Source: Bacteroidales bacterium (lineage in GTDB: Bacteria > Bacteroidota > Bacteroidia > Bacteroidales > Marinilabiliaceae). Taken from it: a stretch of DNA of 64,000 nucleotides. The stretch lies in NCBI GenBank assembly GCA_003249255.1, contig QKJP01000031.1, positions 62,001-126,000 on the forward strand. The letters run 5' to 3'. The notes beneath the pieces were generated by a model. The model did no database searches. It was not told the DNA's origin and saw only the letters and a list, made by a program, of their open reading frames with translations. Within the stretch, counting starts at the first letter, position 1. Each line of letters opens with the position of its first letter. Both the position numbers and the translations under genes were made by a program. Of this stretch, positions 8,137-17,431 are shown one piece after another.

Positions 8137-11088
8137 CTAGTTTTCACTATCCTTCAAAGCCTCATAAAACACGCGATGTACCGAAGGCCGTACATTTAAT
8201 TCATAAATCTCTTTATGTTCTCTGGAAGGATACACTCTATTTGACAAAAAGATATAAATCATTTCCACATCCGGATCTATCCAGGCAAAAGTTCCGGTAA
8301 AACCACTATGTCCATAACTATTCGGACTCACTTCGGGTGTTGGATAACTATCTTTAAATGGAATGGTATCGTTCCCAAACAATGGTTTGTCGAAAGCTAA
8401 GCCCCGGCGGTTGTCATTTTCTCTAAATTGTACTTTGGTAAACTCATCCAAAGTTGCTTTTTGCAGATATTGTTCCCCTCCATACGTTCCACCGTTCAAA
8501 TACATCTGAAAGACTTTGGCCAAATCATTGGCATTGGAAAACAAACCTGCATTACCCGAAATTCCGCCAATAGAAGCTGCTGCCACATCATGAACTACTC
8601 CATGTATTAATTCATGACGAAATTCATCATCATACTCTGTAGGAATTAATCGATAATCAGGATATCTGTTTTTGGGCAAGTAGCCCAAAAAAGAAGCCCC
8701 TAACGGGGCATAAAATCTTCGGTTGAGTAAAGTTTCATAATCTTCACCATAGAGCTGCGTGAGCATACTTGGGAAGATCATAAAGGCTAAGCCGCTATAT
8801 TTATATTTCTTTTCAGGGAGAAGATCTGATTTTCGAATAGCTTTAAAAACCTCCTCTTTAAAATCACCTGACAAATACAAATTATCAGATATGTATTGAT
8901 TGTACTTGGATGAAGCTTCGAAGCGATACCATTTACGGGAATAATCACCATCTTTGAGAGTTAATGGATAATAATTCAAATAGGGCTGCAAACCTGCCTG
9001 GTGAGCCAAAACTTCACGCAGGGTTAAATCCTTTTTATTACATGATTGGAATAGACCTTTTTTCCAATCGACCCAATAATCAGACATGGGTGCATCCAAA
9101 TTGATCAAACTATCTTCATAAGCTTTCATCAGTAAAGGAAGTGGCCCTACGATTTTTGTTAAAGAAGCTACATCATATAAATCATAAGCATTAACCGGGT
9201 TATCTTTTTCATAAGTATGATAACCATAGGTTTTATTAAAAATCACTTCACCCTTAAGGGCGACAAGAATTGCACAACCGGGAAAAGCTTCCTGTTCAAT
9301 GGCTTCATTAATGATCGAATCAACCTTATTTTCAAGCAATAATCCGTCAAGCCCTATAGATTCAGGCAAACTGTACTTTAAGCGATTGATTGGAAATACA
9401 TCCACTCCGGCACCATACTTAATTTCATCTGTTATTGACACCGGCATACGACCATTGGCACCAATTGCGCCATATAAAAACTGGGTAGCCAAATCTCTGG
9501 TAATGGTATTATTTTGAAAGGTAAAAACAATCGCATCTAAATGGGTCAGGTTATTGGCTTTAGCCAAATGATATGGATTTCCGGTATATATTAGACTTGT
9601 ATGCTCAGTTTGAGTCAGTTGATTAAATGATGTCCATAACGCCGGATTTTTTCTAAGCTCTCTTGCATCTTCTAAGGCTAATATTATACGATCGGCTTTT
9701 ACTTCTAAAATTTTCTCATGAATTTCTTCATAACTCATTTGCATTCCATCCAAGACATCTAAATATTGATAGCGCCACAAATACTCCTGCCATTCTTGAT
9801 GATCTCCAAATGAAACAAAAACCGTCTTCTGAGTAGCTATATTTTTTAAAGGAAGCTCTGAGTTTTGATTTCCTACAACGGTTAATGCAGCTTGATATAA
9901 GTCTCTGTTTAATTGATGGTCTATTCCCTTATTCAAATCTGCATTTAAATTATTAAGTATACTTTCTTTATAATTTTGTAAACCGGTATAATACTTAACA
10001 GCTAAAACACGTTTGCACTTTTCTTCCAAATCAGCTTTTGGAAAGTGTCCTTTTGCAATTTCTTGTTTTACTTTTAGAATGGCTTGAGGTAAATCTTCGG
10101 TAAATTCTACAATGTCATTTCCGGCTTGGAGAGCAGCCAAATCAATGGCTCCTGGAGAAGCAAAAACCTTTGCGCCTTGCATGTTTACAGCATCCGTAAC
10201 AACCATCCCTTTAAAACCAAGCTCTTCTTTTAAAAGATCGGTTACAATTGCCTTTGAAACACCTGAAGGATATCCTTTTCTTTTCTCTAATGCAGGAATC
10301 TCAAGGTGTGCAGACATAATTGACTTAAGACCATTATCAATTAAAAACTTAAATGGTATTAATTCTACAGAATCAAGCCTTGCACGCGAATGTAATATTT
10401 GTGGCAAAGTTTTATGAGAGTCGGTATCTGTATCTCCGTGGCCGGGAAAATGCTTTCCAACGGCTAATACGTTGGCATCCTGCAAGCCATTCATATATGC
10501 CAATGCCTTAGCACTCACATTAGCAGGATTCTCACCAAAGGAACGACGACCAATAACCGGATTATTCGGATTATTATTCACATCGGCAACAGGTGCTAAA
10601 TTTACTGTTACTCCAATTCGCCGAAGTTGACGACCGATGGCTTTACCCATTTCATAAATCAAGGAATCATTTTGAATGGCCCCTAAGGTCATTTGATAGG
10701 GATAAGAGATAACTGAATCTAATCGCATACCCAAGCCCCATTCTGCATCTAAGGCAACAGTTAATGGAACTTTTGATAAGGATTGAAAATAATTACTCAC
10801 CGAAACTAAATCACTTGGATGAGATTTTAAAAATACTAAACCTCCCGGTTGATAATTTCGAACACGTTCTGCTAATTCCGCGACTTGCACTTGATTATGA
10901 GATTTCTCAACCGAAATCCAAAACAATTGAGCAATCCGTTCGTCAACAGATAAACTATTATAAATGCTATCGACCCAAGCTTTTCCTGCTTCATCATCCA
11001 CAAATAATTCATAAGCGTTCTGCGCCTTTAAATGCAATGTGAATAGAATAGCAAATATCATTAATACTTTCAATCTCAACTTCTTCAT
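8137..11088 (-). CDS. NagZ-type GH3 beta-N-acetylglucosaminidase fused to a serine hydrolase (beta-lactamase fold)
   Basis: A 983-residue secreted protein. Residues 1-22 are a signal peptide (LFTLHLKAQ). About 40-370 are a GH3 catalytic domain with the NagZ-specific loop KHFPGHGDTDTDSH (212-225), whose Asp-His pair is the acid/base, and the nucleophile D299 in VVTDAVNMQGA. About 400-570 resemble a GH3 C-terminal domain. About 580-980 are a class-C beta-lactamase-like domain with S642-L-T-K645, Y764-S-G and a late GHSG. NagZ removes GlcNAc from muropeptides; the hydrolase domain resembles AmiE, the amidase beside nagZ and namZ in Bacillus. The NamZ-like gene is 253 bp upstream on the same strand. 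Amidase activity is inference; the Y-S-G motif replaces the more usual Y-x-N. Confidence 0.88.
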   Translation of the reverse strand: MKKLRLKVLMIFAILFTLHLKAQNAYELFVDDEAGKAWVDSIYNSLSVDERIAQLFWISVEKSHNQVQVAELAERVRNYQPGGLVFLKSHPSDLVSVSNYFQSLSKVPLTVALDAEWGLGMRLDSVISYPYQMTLGAIQNDSLIYEMGKAIGRQLRRIGVTVNLAPVADVNNNPNNPVIGRRSFGENPANVSAKALAYMNGLQDANVLAVGKHFPGHGDTDTDSHKTLPQILHSRARLDSVELIPFKFLIDNGLKSIMSAHLEIPALEKRKGYPSGVSKAIVTDLLKEELGFKGMVVTDAVNMQGAKVFASPGAIDLAALQAGNDIVEFTEDLPQAILKVKQEIAKGHFPKADLEEKCKRVLAVKYYTGLQNYKESILNNLNADLNKGIDHQLNRDLYQAALTVVGNQNSELPLKNIATQKTVFVSFGDHQEWQEYLWRYQYLDVLDGMQMSYEEIHEKILEVKADRIILALEDARELRKNPALWTSFNQLTQTEHTSLIYTGNPYHLAKANNLTHLDAIVFTFQNNTITRDLATQFLYGAIGANGRMPVSITDEIKYGAGVDVFPINRLKYSLPESIGLDGLLLENKVDSIINEAIEQEAFPGCAILVALKGEVIFNKTYGYHTYEKDNPVNAYDLYDVASLTKIVGPLPLLMKAYEDSLINLDAPMSDYWVDWKKGLFQSCNKKDLTLREVLAHQAGLQPYLNYYPLTLKDGDYSRKWYRFEASSKYNQYISDNLYLSGDFKEEVFKAIRKSDLLPEKKYKYSGLAFMIFPSMLTQLYGEDYETLLNRRFYAPLGASFLGYLPKNRYPDYRLIPTEYDDEFRHELIHGVVHDVAAASIGGISGNAGLFSNANDLAKVFQMYLNGGTYGGEQYLQKATLDEFTKVQFRENDNRRGLAFDKPLFGNDTIPFKDSYPTPEVSPNSYGHSGFTGTFAWIDPDVEMIYIFLSNRVYPSREHKEIYELNVRPSVHRVFYEALKDSEN

Positions 11089-11204
11089 AACTTCAGGTTA
11101 TATATTTCTCCTCCAATGTTCAATGGAACTTGTTCTTACATTTATGTATTACAATCTACCTAAACAGAATGGAATCAGCTCTTAAACAAAACAAGCTACT
11201 TTTA

Positions 11205-11243
11205 ACTACGAATTACACTAAAATACACGGAAAGTGAAATTAG
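11205..11243. repeat. CAC(A/G)AAA-type interspersed repeat island
   Basis: ACGAATTACACTAAAATACA followed by CGGAAAGTGAAATTAGT. This is the same kind of degenerate CAC/AAA/TTAC repeat seen elsewhere in the window, here in the 253-bp gap between the NamZ and NagZ genes. Confidence 0.45.
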
Positions 11244-11341
11244 TTTTTAGATAATGTGTTTTAAACCCCGCCAAAGTATTGTACTATAACTATGTTTAAA
11301 TTTACATCTTGGAACATTTGCACTTAGAACAATTCGTTATC

Positions 11342-12514
11342 TTACGGATACAACAAATATTTAGCTCTTGTTTTTTTATACGCATCTAATCCGGCTTTCC
11401 AGGTAGCTTTAATATCATCTTCCGCCAAACCATCAATGATTTGTTGCTTCAGCAGATCATTTCCGGCTAACAAATTGAAAAATCCATTCTTTAAGAAAAA
11501 AGCTTCCTTATCATCCGCCAATTGATAAAAATCAAGCAATGGCTGAAGTCGTAAACCTTCAATGATTGTATCGTTTCGAAGATCTAAACCATAGCATTGT
11601 ACATTTTTATATTTCGGATTCATAGACATACCTTTAATGGCTTTAGGTGTAAATGTAAACGCTCCATATTCCTTCTGAGGAGCTCCAATCACCTGAAAGG
11701 GAAAGTAAGTTCCACGTCCTACACTAACATTAGTCCCTTCAAAAAAACACAACGATGGGTATAATCGAATAGAGACATCATTAGGTAAATTGGGAGAGGG
11801 CTTCTCTGGTAAAGAATACAATGAATCATGCGAATAATTCAAATTTGGTATGACCCTTAAATTACATGTTACGGAATCTCTTAACCATTTTTCGCCATTT
11901 ATCATTAAGGCTAATTCTCCAACTGTTAATCCATGAAGAACAGGTATTGGATGCATTCCAATAAAGGAACGAAATGTAGTATCTAAAATTGGCCCATCAA
12001 TAAATCTCCCATTCGGATTAGGACGGTCTAAAACAATCAATTCTACACCATTCTCGGCACAGGCCTCCATCAAGTAATGCATGGATGAGATATAAGTATA
12101 AAATCGAACCCCAACATCCTGGATATCAAAAATCATTACATCTAAGCCTTGAAGTTGATCTGATGTTGGTTTTTTATTTTTACCGTATAATGAAATTACC
12201 GGAAGTCCGGTAGATGCATCAATTCCATCAGAAACAATACCACCGGCATCAACATCTCCTCGAAAGCCATGCTCCGGGGCAAATATTTTTACAACATTAA
12301 CACCTTTACTGAGCAAGGTATCCACAAGATGTGTATCGTCTATCCATGAGGTCTGATTAACCAAAAGACCCACTTTTTTTCCTTCAAGCAAAGGTACAAA
12401 TTGATTTACTCTTTGACTTCCTAATACGATATTCTTTCTTACCGGTTCTTCACTTGAACAACTGAAAATAAACAGGGTAAAAACGACAAATAAAAAGCTC
12501 TTTACATTAGTCAT
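11342..12514 (-). CDS. namZ: DUF1343/GH171 exo-beta-N-acetylmuramidase (NamZ-like) lipoprotein
   Basis: A 390-residue protein with a lipoprotein signal (LFIFSC-SSEE, Cys at about residue 19). The body matches DUF1343 throughout: GKKVGLLVNQTSW, FAPEHGFRGDVDAG, MIFDIQDVGVRFYTYISSM, LDRPNPNGRFIDGP and PVLHGLTVGELALMINGE. The characterised members are Bacillus NamZ (YbbC) and Tannerella homologues, which release MurNAc from the non-reducing ends of peptidoglycan chains (family GH171). It lies upstream of the NagZ-hydrolase fusion, as namZ, nagZ and amiE cluster in Bacillus. The two exo-enzymes would alternately strip GlcNAc and MurNAc in the periplasm. No MurNAc transporter, kinase or etherase is in the window. 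Confidence 0.85.
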   Translation of the reverse strand: MTNVKSFLFVVFTLFIFSCSSEEPVRKNIVLGSQRVNQFVPLLEGKKVGLLVNQTSWIDDTHLVDTLLSKGVNVVKIFAPEHGFRGDVDAGGIVSDGIDASTGLPVISLYGKNKKPTSDQLQGLDVMIFDIQDVGVRFYTYISSMHYLMEACAENGVELIVLDRPNPNGRFIDGPILDTTFRSFIGMHPIPVLHGLTVGELALMINGEKWLRDSVTCNLRVIPNLNYSHDSLYSLPEKPSPNLPNDVSIRLYPSLCFFEGTNVSVGRGTYFPFQVIGAPQKEYGAFTFTPKAIKGMSMNPKYKNVQCYGLDLRNDTIIEGLRLQPLLDFYQLADDKEAFFLKNGFFNLLAGNDLLKQQIIDGLAEDDIKATWKAGLDAYKKTRAKYLLYP

Positions 12515-12656
12515 TATAAGGTCTTAGTTTAATAACATCACTAAAAACAGGAATACTTGAAACTATTAATTTCCAACAATAATAATTATTATTTCTATAA
12601 TATTTCAGGCATTCCTACCTTCTGAAATCAGCACATCTACAAATCAAACAAGTAAT

Positions 12657-12977
12657 TTATGCCTGCCCGGTAGGTCCAAAACCAATTGGCATAACAGGAG
12701 GTTGACCCTGATTATCATTCGTTTTAATTGATCCATGTAAAGACTCGTAACGTTTGATATTATCTTGTAATGCATTCATTAATCGCTTTGCATGCTCCGG
12801 GGTTAAAATCACTCGCGATTTAACTTGAGCCTTCGGAACTCCGGGCATAACTCTTACAAAGTCCACAACAAACTCTGATGGTGAATGAGTAATTACAGCT
12901 AAATTGGAGTAAGTCCCTTGTGCCACTTCTTCGTTTAATTCAATATTCAATTGATTCTGTTGTTTCTTATCTTCCAT
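12657..12977 (-). CDS. DUF3467 family protein downstream of rpoC
   Basis: I place the start at the ATG 12977-12975, giving 106 residues beginning MEDKKQQNQLNIELNEEVAQ. The frame extends upstream to a GTG at 13040, but that stretch overlaps the rpoC terminator and does not look like the family. DUF3467 proteins are small, conserved in Bacteroidota and some other phyla, and commonly follow rpoC. The signature YSNLAVITHSPSEFVVDFVR and TPEHAKRLMNALQDNIKRYE are both present. The biochemical role is unknown; position suggests a link to transcription. The C-terminus is a Gly/Pro/Gln-rich tail. Confidence 0.85.
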   Translation of the reverse strand: MEDKKQQNQLNIELNEEVAQGTYSNLAVITHSPSEFVVDFVRVMPGVPKAQVKSRVILTPEHAKRLMNALQDNIKRYESLHGSIKTNDNQGQPPVMPIGFGPTGQA

Positions 12978-13023
12978 TTTTTTTTGATTTAAAGCTCCGA
13001 AATATGCAACCATAAATCGGATT

Positions 13024-13056
13024 AAAAAAGGGGAAGTCACTAAAATGTGCTTCCCC
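13024..13056 (-). terminator. Intrinsic terminator after rpoC
   Basis: GGGGAAG (13030-13036) pairs with CTTCCCC (13050-13056), and CAC/GTG extends the stem past a one-base bulge. On the minus strand the stem is followed by six T (13024-13029). It begins 33 bp after the rpoC stop codon and separates the RNA polymerase genes from DUF3467. Confidence 0.85.
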
Positions 13057-13088
13057 TCTAATAGTTATCGAATACTGACAATATCTAA

Positions 13089-16000
13089 TTAGTCTGCTAA
13101 TTGTTTAGCTTGTAGTTTATCAAACTCCTCTTTCGATCCTACAACAAGTTTTTTGTACTCACGCATACCGGTACCAGCAGGAATCAAGTGTCCACAGATT
13201 ACGTTTTCTTTTAATCCTTCTAACAGATCAACCTTACCTTGGATTGCGGCTTCGTTAAGTACCTTTGTTGTTTCCTGGAAGGAAGCTGCCGACATGAAAC
13301 TCTTCGTTTGAAGCGATGCACGTGTGATACCTTGAAGCACCTGACTAGAGGTTGCTGCAATAGCTTCACGAGCAGTAACTAATTTAAGGTCACGACGCTT
13401 TAATTGAGAATTCTCATCTCTTAAACGACGAGCACTGATAATCATTCCAGGTTTTAAAGTTTGAGAATCACCTGCATCCTCAACAACCTTTTGACCCCAA
13501 ATAGCATCATTTTCTTCCATGAACTCGATCTTATCAATGATCTGCTTCTCTAAAAACTTAGTATCACCCGGATCAGCGATTTCAACCTTACGCATCATCT
13601 GGCGTACAATGATCTCAAAGTGCTTATCGTTAATCTTCACACCCTGTAAACGGTATACATCCTGTACCTCGTTCACAATGTATTCTTGTACTGCAGTAGG
13701 CCCTTTAATACTTAAGATATCGGAAGGAGTAGTAGCCCCATCAGAAAGTGGAGTACCGGCACGTACATAGTCATTTTCCTGAACAAGAATTTGTTTAGAA
13801 AGTGATACCAGGTACTTCTTAACCTGTCCATCTTTTGATGTTACAATAATCTCACGGTTACCACGCTTGATTTTACCAAAAGCAACTTCACCATCAACCT
13901 CTGATACAACAGCAGGGTTACTTGGATTACGCGCTTCGAATAACTCGGTAACACGTGGAAGACCTCCCGTGATATCACCAGCTTTACCAACAGCGCGAGG
14001 AATTTTCACCATCGTCTGCCCTTGTTTAACAGCATCACCTTCATCTACAGACATGTGAGCTCCTACCGGTAAATTGTAAGTCTTAAGAATTTCTCCATCA
14101 TCACTTAAAATACGTAAAGATGGGTTCTTGGTCTTATCACGAGTTTCGATAATTACCTTCTCTCTAAACCCGGTTTGCTCATCAGACTCCTCTTTATATG
14201 TCACACCGTCAATCATATTTTCAAAGGCAACCTTACCGGTTTTCTCTGTCACGATTGAGGCATTATATGGATCCCACTCACAAATCGCATCCCCGGTTTT
14301 GATCTCAGCTCCATTCTTAACAAATAATTTAGCACCGTAAGGAATAGGATTAGATGTTAGAGAAATACCTGTATTTTTATCAACAACACGAACCTCAGTT
14401 AATCGACCAATAACAATATCAACTTCTGCTCCGTCTTCAGTCGTATAAGGTACAGTACGTAATTCATCAAATTCTACAATACCATCATATTTAGCTAACA
14501 TATTGCTTTCAGAAGAGATGTTACCGGCGGTACCCCCTACGTGGAACGTACGAAGTGTTAACTGTGTACCCGGTTCACCAATTGACTGTGCTGCAATAAC
14601 ACCAACAGCTTCACCATTCTGAACCATACGACCTGTAGCCAGGTTACGTCCGTAACATTTCGCACAAACACCTTTCTTAGATTCACAAGTTAATACAGAA
14701 CGGATCTCAACTCTTTCAAGTGGAGAATCTTCAATTATTTGAGCTTCTTTCTCTTTAATTTCCTGACCAGATACTAAAATCTGCTCCCCTGTACTTGGGT
14801 GATATACATCATGTACACACACACGACCTAAGATACGCTCATATAATGAAGCTACGGTTTCTTCGTTATTTTTGATTGCTGTTGCAGTAAGACCACGTAA
14901 AGTACCACAATCTTCTTCTAAAATTACAACATCCTGAGAAACGTCTACCAAACGACGCGTTAAGTAACCCGCATCGGCTGTTTTCAAGGCTGTATCCGCA
15001 AGACCCTTACGCGCACCGTGAGTAGAAATAAAGTACTCAAGTACCGATAGACCTTCCTTAAAGTTAGAAAGAATTGGGTTTTCAATAATCTGACCACCTT
15101 CTGCACCAGACTTTTGAGGTTTTGCCATCAGACCCCTCATACCCGATAACTGGCGAATCTGCTCTTTAGAACCCCTCGCTCCGGAATCAAGCATCATGTA
15201 TACCGCATTAAACCCTTGTCTATCTGTACTAATTTGCTTCATAAGCGTATTAGTCAGACGTGCGTTAACATGCGTCCAAATATCGATAATCTGATTGTAG
15301 CGTTCGTTGTTGGTAATGAAACCCATGTTATAGTTATTCACTACTTCATCAACTTCCGCATAACCTTCTTGAACCAATATTTCTTTTTCATCCGGGATAA
15401 TAACATCTGAAAGGTTAAAGGAAAGACCACCTTCAAATGCCATACGATATCCAAGATTTTTAATATCATCTAAGAAATTTGCTGTACGTGGAGCACCACA
15501 AGTTTTATGCACGTGACCAATAATATCACGAAGAGCTTTCTTAGTTAATACTTCATCGATGTAACCAGCCTCATTAGGAACAAATTCATTAAAAAGAATA
15601 CGTCCTACCGTAGACTCAATCATCATTGTGGCCACTTCACCCTCTTCATTAAGGTCAGTGGTTTTAACTTTAACAAGAGCATGAAGATCAACTTTCTTCT
15701 CGTTGTAAGCAATTTTTACTTCCTCCGGAGAATAGAAAATTAAACCTTCACCTTTTGCACCCTCACGAGGTTTTGTCATATAGTATAGCCCCAAAACCAT
15801 ATCCTGAGATGGTACTGTAATAGGAGCACCATTGGCAGGGTTAAGAATATTTTGAGAACCTAACATTAACATTTGTGCCTCCAGAATTGCAGCATTACCT
15901 AAGGGTAAGTGAACTGCCATCTGGTCACCATCAAAGTCGGCGTTAAATGCCGAACAAGCTAATGGGTGTAACTGAATTGCCTTACCTTCAATTAATTTAG

Positions 16001-17351
16001 GCTGGAATGCCTGAATACCTAAACGGTGAAGCGTTGGGGCACGGTTTAATAAGACCGGATGTCCTTTTAGTACGTTCTCTAAGATATCCCATACTACCGG
16101 ATCTTTGCGGTCAACGATTTTCTTTGCAGATTTAACCGTTTTAACTACACCACGTTCAATTAACTTACGAATTACAAAAGGCTTATAAAGCTCTGCTGCC
16201 ATGTCTTTTGGAATTCCGCATTCGTGCATTTTCAACTCCGGACCAACAACAATTACCGAACGCGCTGAGTAATCCACACGCTTACCAAGTAAGTTTTGAC
16301 GGAAACGACCTTGCTTACCTTTCAAACTATCAGATAATGATTTTAACGGACGGTTTGAATCAGTTTTTACAGCATTGGACTTACGTGAGTTATCAAATAA
16401 TGAATCGACAGACTCTTGAAGCATACGTTTCTCATTACGTAAGATTACTTCCGGAGCTTTGATTTCGATTAATCGCTTCAAACGATTGTTACGGATAATC
16501 ACACGACGGTAAAGATCATTTAAATCTGAAGTTGCAAAACGACCGCCATCCAATGGCACTAATGGACGCAATTCTGGTGGAATAACCGGAACTACCTTTA
16601 CAATCATCCACTCCGGACGGTTGATACCTTTAGACTCACGGAAAGAACCAACAACCTGAAGACGTTTTAATGCTTCGTTCTTACGTTGTTGAGAAGTTTC
16701 AGTATTTGCCTTATGGCGTAATTCGTATGATAATTCATCAAGATCAATGCGGCTTAACAACATGTGTACAGCCTCTGCACCCATTTTGGCAATGAATTTA
16801 TTTGGATCATCATCATCCAAATGCTGGTTTTCCTTTGGAAGTGTATCTAAAATATCCAAATATTCCTCTTCTGTTAAGAAGTCCATCTTATGGATACCAT
16901 CCTCAGCTTTAATACCTGCTTGAATAACAACATATCTTTCGTAATAGATAATGCTATCCAATTTTTTGGTTGGAAGACCTAATAAATAACCGATTTTATT
17001 TGGTAACGATTTGAAGTACCAAATGTGTGCTACAGGTACAACTAAAGAAATGTGTCCCATACGCTCGCGACGAACTTTCTTTTCAGTCACTTCAACCCCA
17101 CATCGGTCACACACGATACCACGGTATCTGATGCGTTTGTACTTACCACAGTGACACTCATAATCCTTTACAGGTCCGAATATTCTTTCACAGAATAATC
17201 CGTCTCTTTCAGGCTTATAAGTACGATAATTAATCGTCTCCGGCTTAAGCACCTCACCACTAGACATTTCTAAGATCTCCTCAGGAGAAGAAAGTCCGAT
17301 GGTTATTTTATTAAAATTACCCTTATTTTTCTGATCTTTTCTAAAAGCCAT
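13089..17351 (-). CDS. rpoC: DNA-directed RNA polymerase subunit beta'
   Basis: A 1420-residue full-length beta' subunit. The N-terminal zinc site is visible ([20 protein letters not shown]), the catalytic Mg-binding motif NADFDGDQ begins at residue 470, and the second zinc site ([14 protein letters not shown]) lies in the C-terminal half. It is followed by [20 protein letters not shown], the trigger-loop/bridge region. It contributes the active-site aspartates and DNA clamp of RNA polymerase. It starts 80 bp after rpoB, with a weak hairpin in between (17396-17417), and ends before a strong terminator. Nothing unusual is seen. Confidence 0.99.
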   Translation of the reverse strand: MAFRKDQKNKGNFNKITIGLSSPEEILEMSSGEVLKPETINYRTYKPERDGLFCERIFGPVKDYECHCGKYKRIRYRGIVCDRCGVEVTEKKVRRERMGHISLVVPVAHIWYFKSLPNKIGYLLGLPTKKLDSIIYYERYVVIQAGIKAEDGIHKMDFLTEEEYLDILDTLPKENQHLDDDDPNKFIAKMGAEAVHMLLSRIDLDELSYELRHKANTETSQQRKNEALKRLQVVGSFRESKGINRPEWMIVKVVPVIPPELRPLVPLDGGRFATSDLNDLYRRVIIRNNRLKRLIEIKAPEVILRNEKRMLQESVDSLFDNSRKSNAVKTDSNRPLKSLSDSLKGKQGRFRQNLLGKRVDYSARSVIVVGPELKMHECGIPKDMAAELYKPFVIRKLIERGVVKTVKSAKKIVDRKDPVVWDILENVLKGHPVLLNRAPTLHRLGIQAFQPKLIEGKAIQLHPLACSAFNADFDGDQMAVHLPLGNAAILEAQMLMLGSQNILNPANGAPITVPSQDMVLGLYYMTKPREGAKGEGLIFYSPEEVKIAYNEKKVDLHALVKVKTTDLNEEGEVATMMIESTVGRILFNEFVPNEAGYIDEVLTKKALRDIIGHVHKTCGAPRTANFLDDIKNLGYRMAFEGGLSFNLSDVIIPDEKEILVQEGYAEVDEVVNNYNMGFITNNERYNQIIDIWTHVNARLTNTLMKQISTDRQGFNAVYMMLDSGARGSKEQIRQLSGMRGLMAKPQKSGAEGGQIIENPILSNFKEGLSVLEYFISTHGARKGLADTALKTADAGYLTRRLVDVSQDVVILEEDCGTLRGLTATAIKNNEETVASLYERILGRVCVHDVYHPSTGEQILVSGQEIKEKEAQIIEDSPLERVEIRSVLTCESKKGVCAKCYGRNLATGRMVQNGEAVGVIAAQSIGEPGTQLTLRTFHVGGTAGNISSESNMLAKYDGIVEFDELRTVPYTTEDGAEVDIVIGRLTEVRVVDKNTGISLTSNPIPYGAKLFVKNGAEIKTGDAICEWDPYNASIVTEKTGKVAFENMIDGVTYKEESDEQTGFREKVIIETRDKTKNPSLRILSDDGEILKTYNLPVGAHMSVDEGDAVKQGQTMVKIPRAVGKAGDITGGLPRVTELFEARNPSNPAVVSEVDGEVAFGKIKRGNREIIVTSKDGQVKKYLVSLSKQILVQENDYVRAGTPLSDGATTPSDILSIKGPTAVQEYIVNEVQDVYRLQGVKINDKHFEIIVRQMMRKVEIADPGDTKFLEKQIIDKIEFMEENDAIWGQKVVEDAGDSQTLKPGMIISARRLRDENSQLKRRDLKLVTAREAIAATSSQVLQGITRASLQTKSFMSAASFQETTKVLNEAAIQGKVDLLEGLKENVICGHLIPAGTGMREYKKLVVGSKEEFDKLQAKQLAD

Positions 17352-17395
17352 ATAGCGTAGAGTATTATTATATAATGAAAATATATAGATAAAGA

Positions 17396-17417
17396 GAATA
17401 CGGTGTTACCCATATTC
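17396..17417 (-). terminator. Weak hairpin between rpoB and rpoC
   Basis: GAATACGG (17396-17403) and CCATATTC (17410-17417) form an 8-bp stem containing one G-U pair in minus-strand RNA. It is followed by an AT-rich but not T-only stretch. It is more likely an RNA-processing or partial attenuation site than a full terminator. Confidence 0.35.
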
Positions 17418-17431
17418 CCTTCGATCAGATC

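Noticed and set aside
12978-13040. N-terminal extension of DUF3467 from a GTG
   Set aside because: It would cross the rpoC terminator stem and does not match the family; the ATG at 12977 gives the normal N-terminus.
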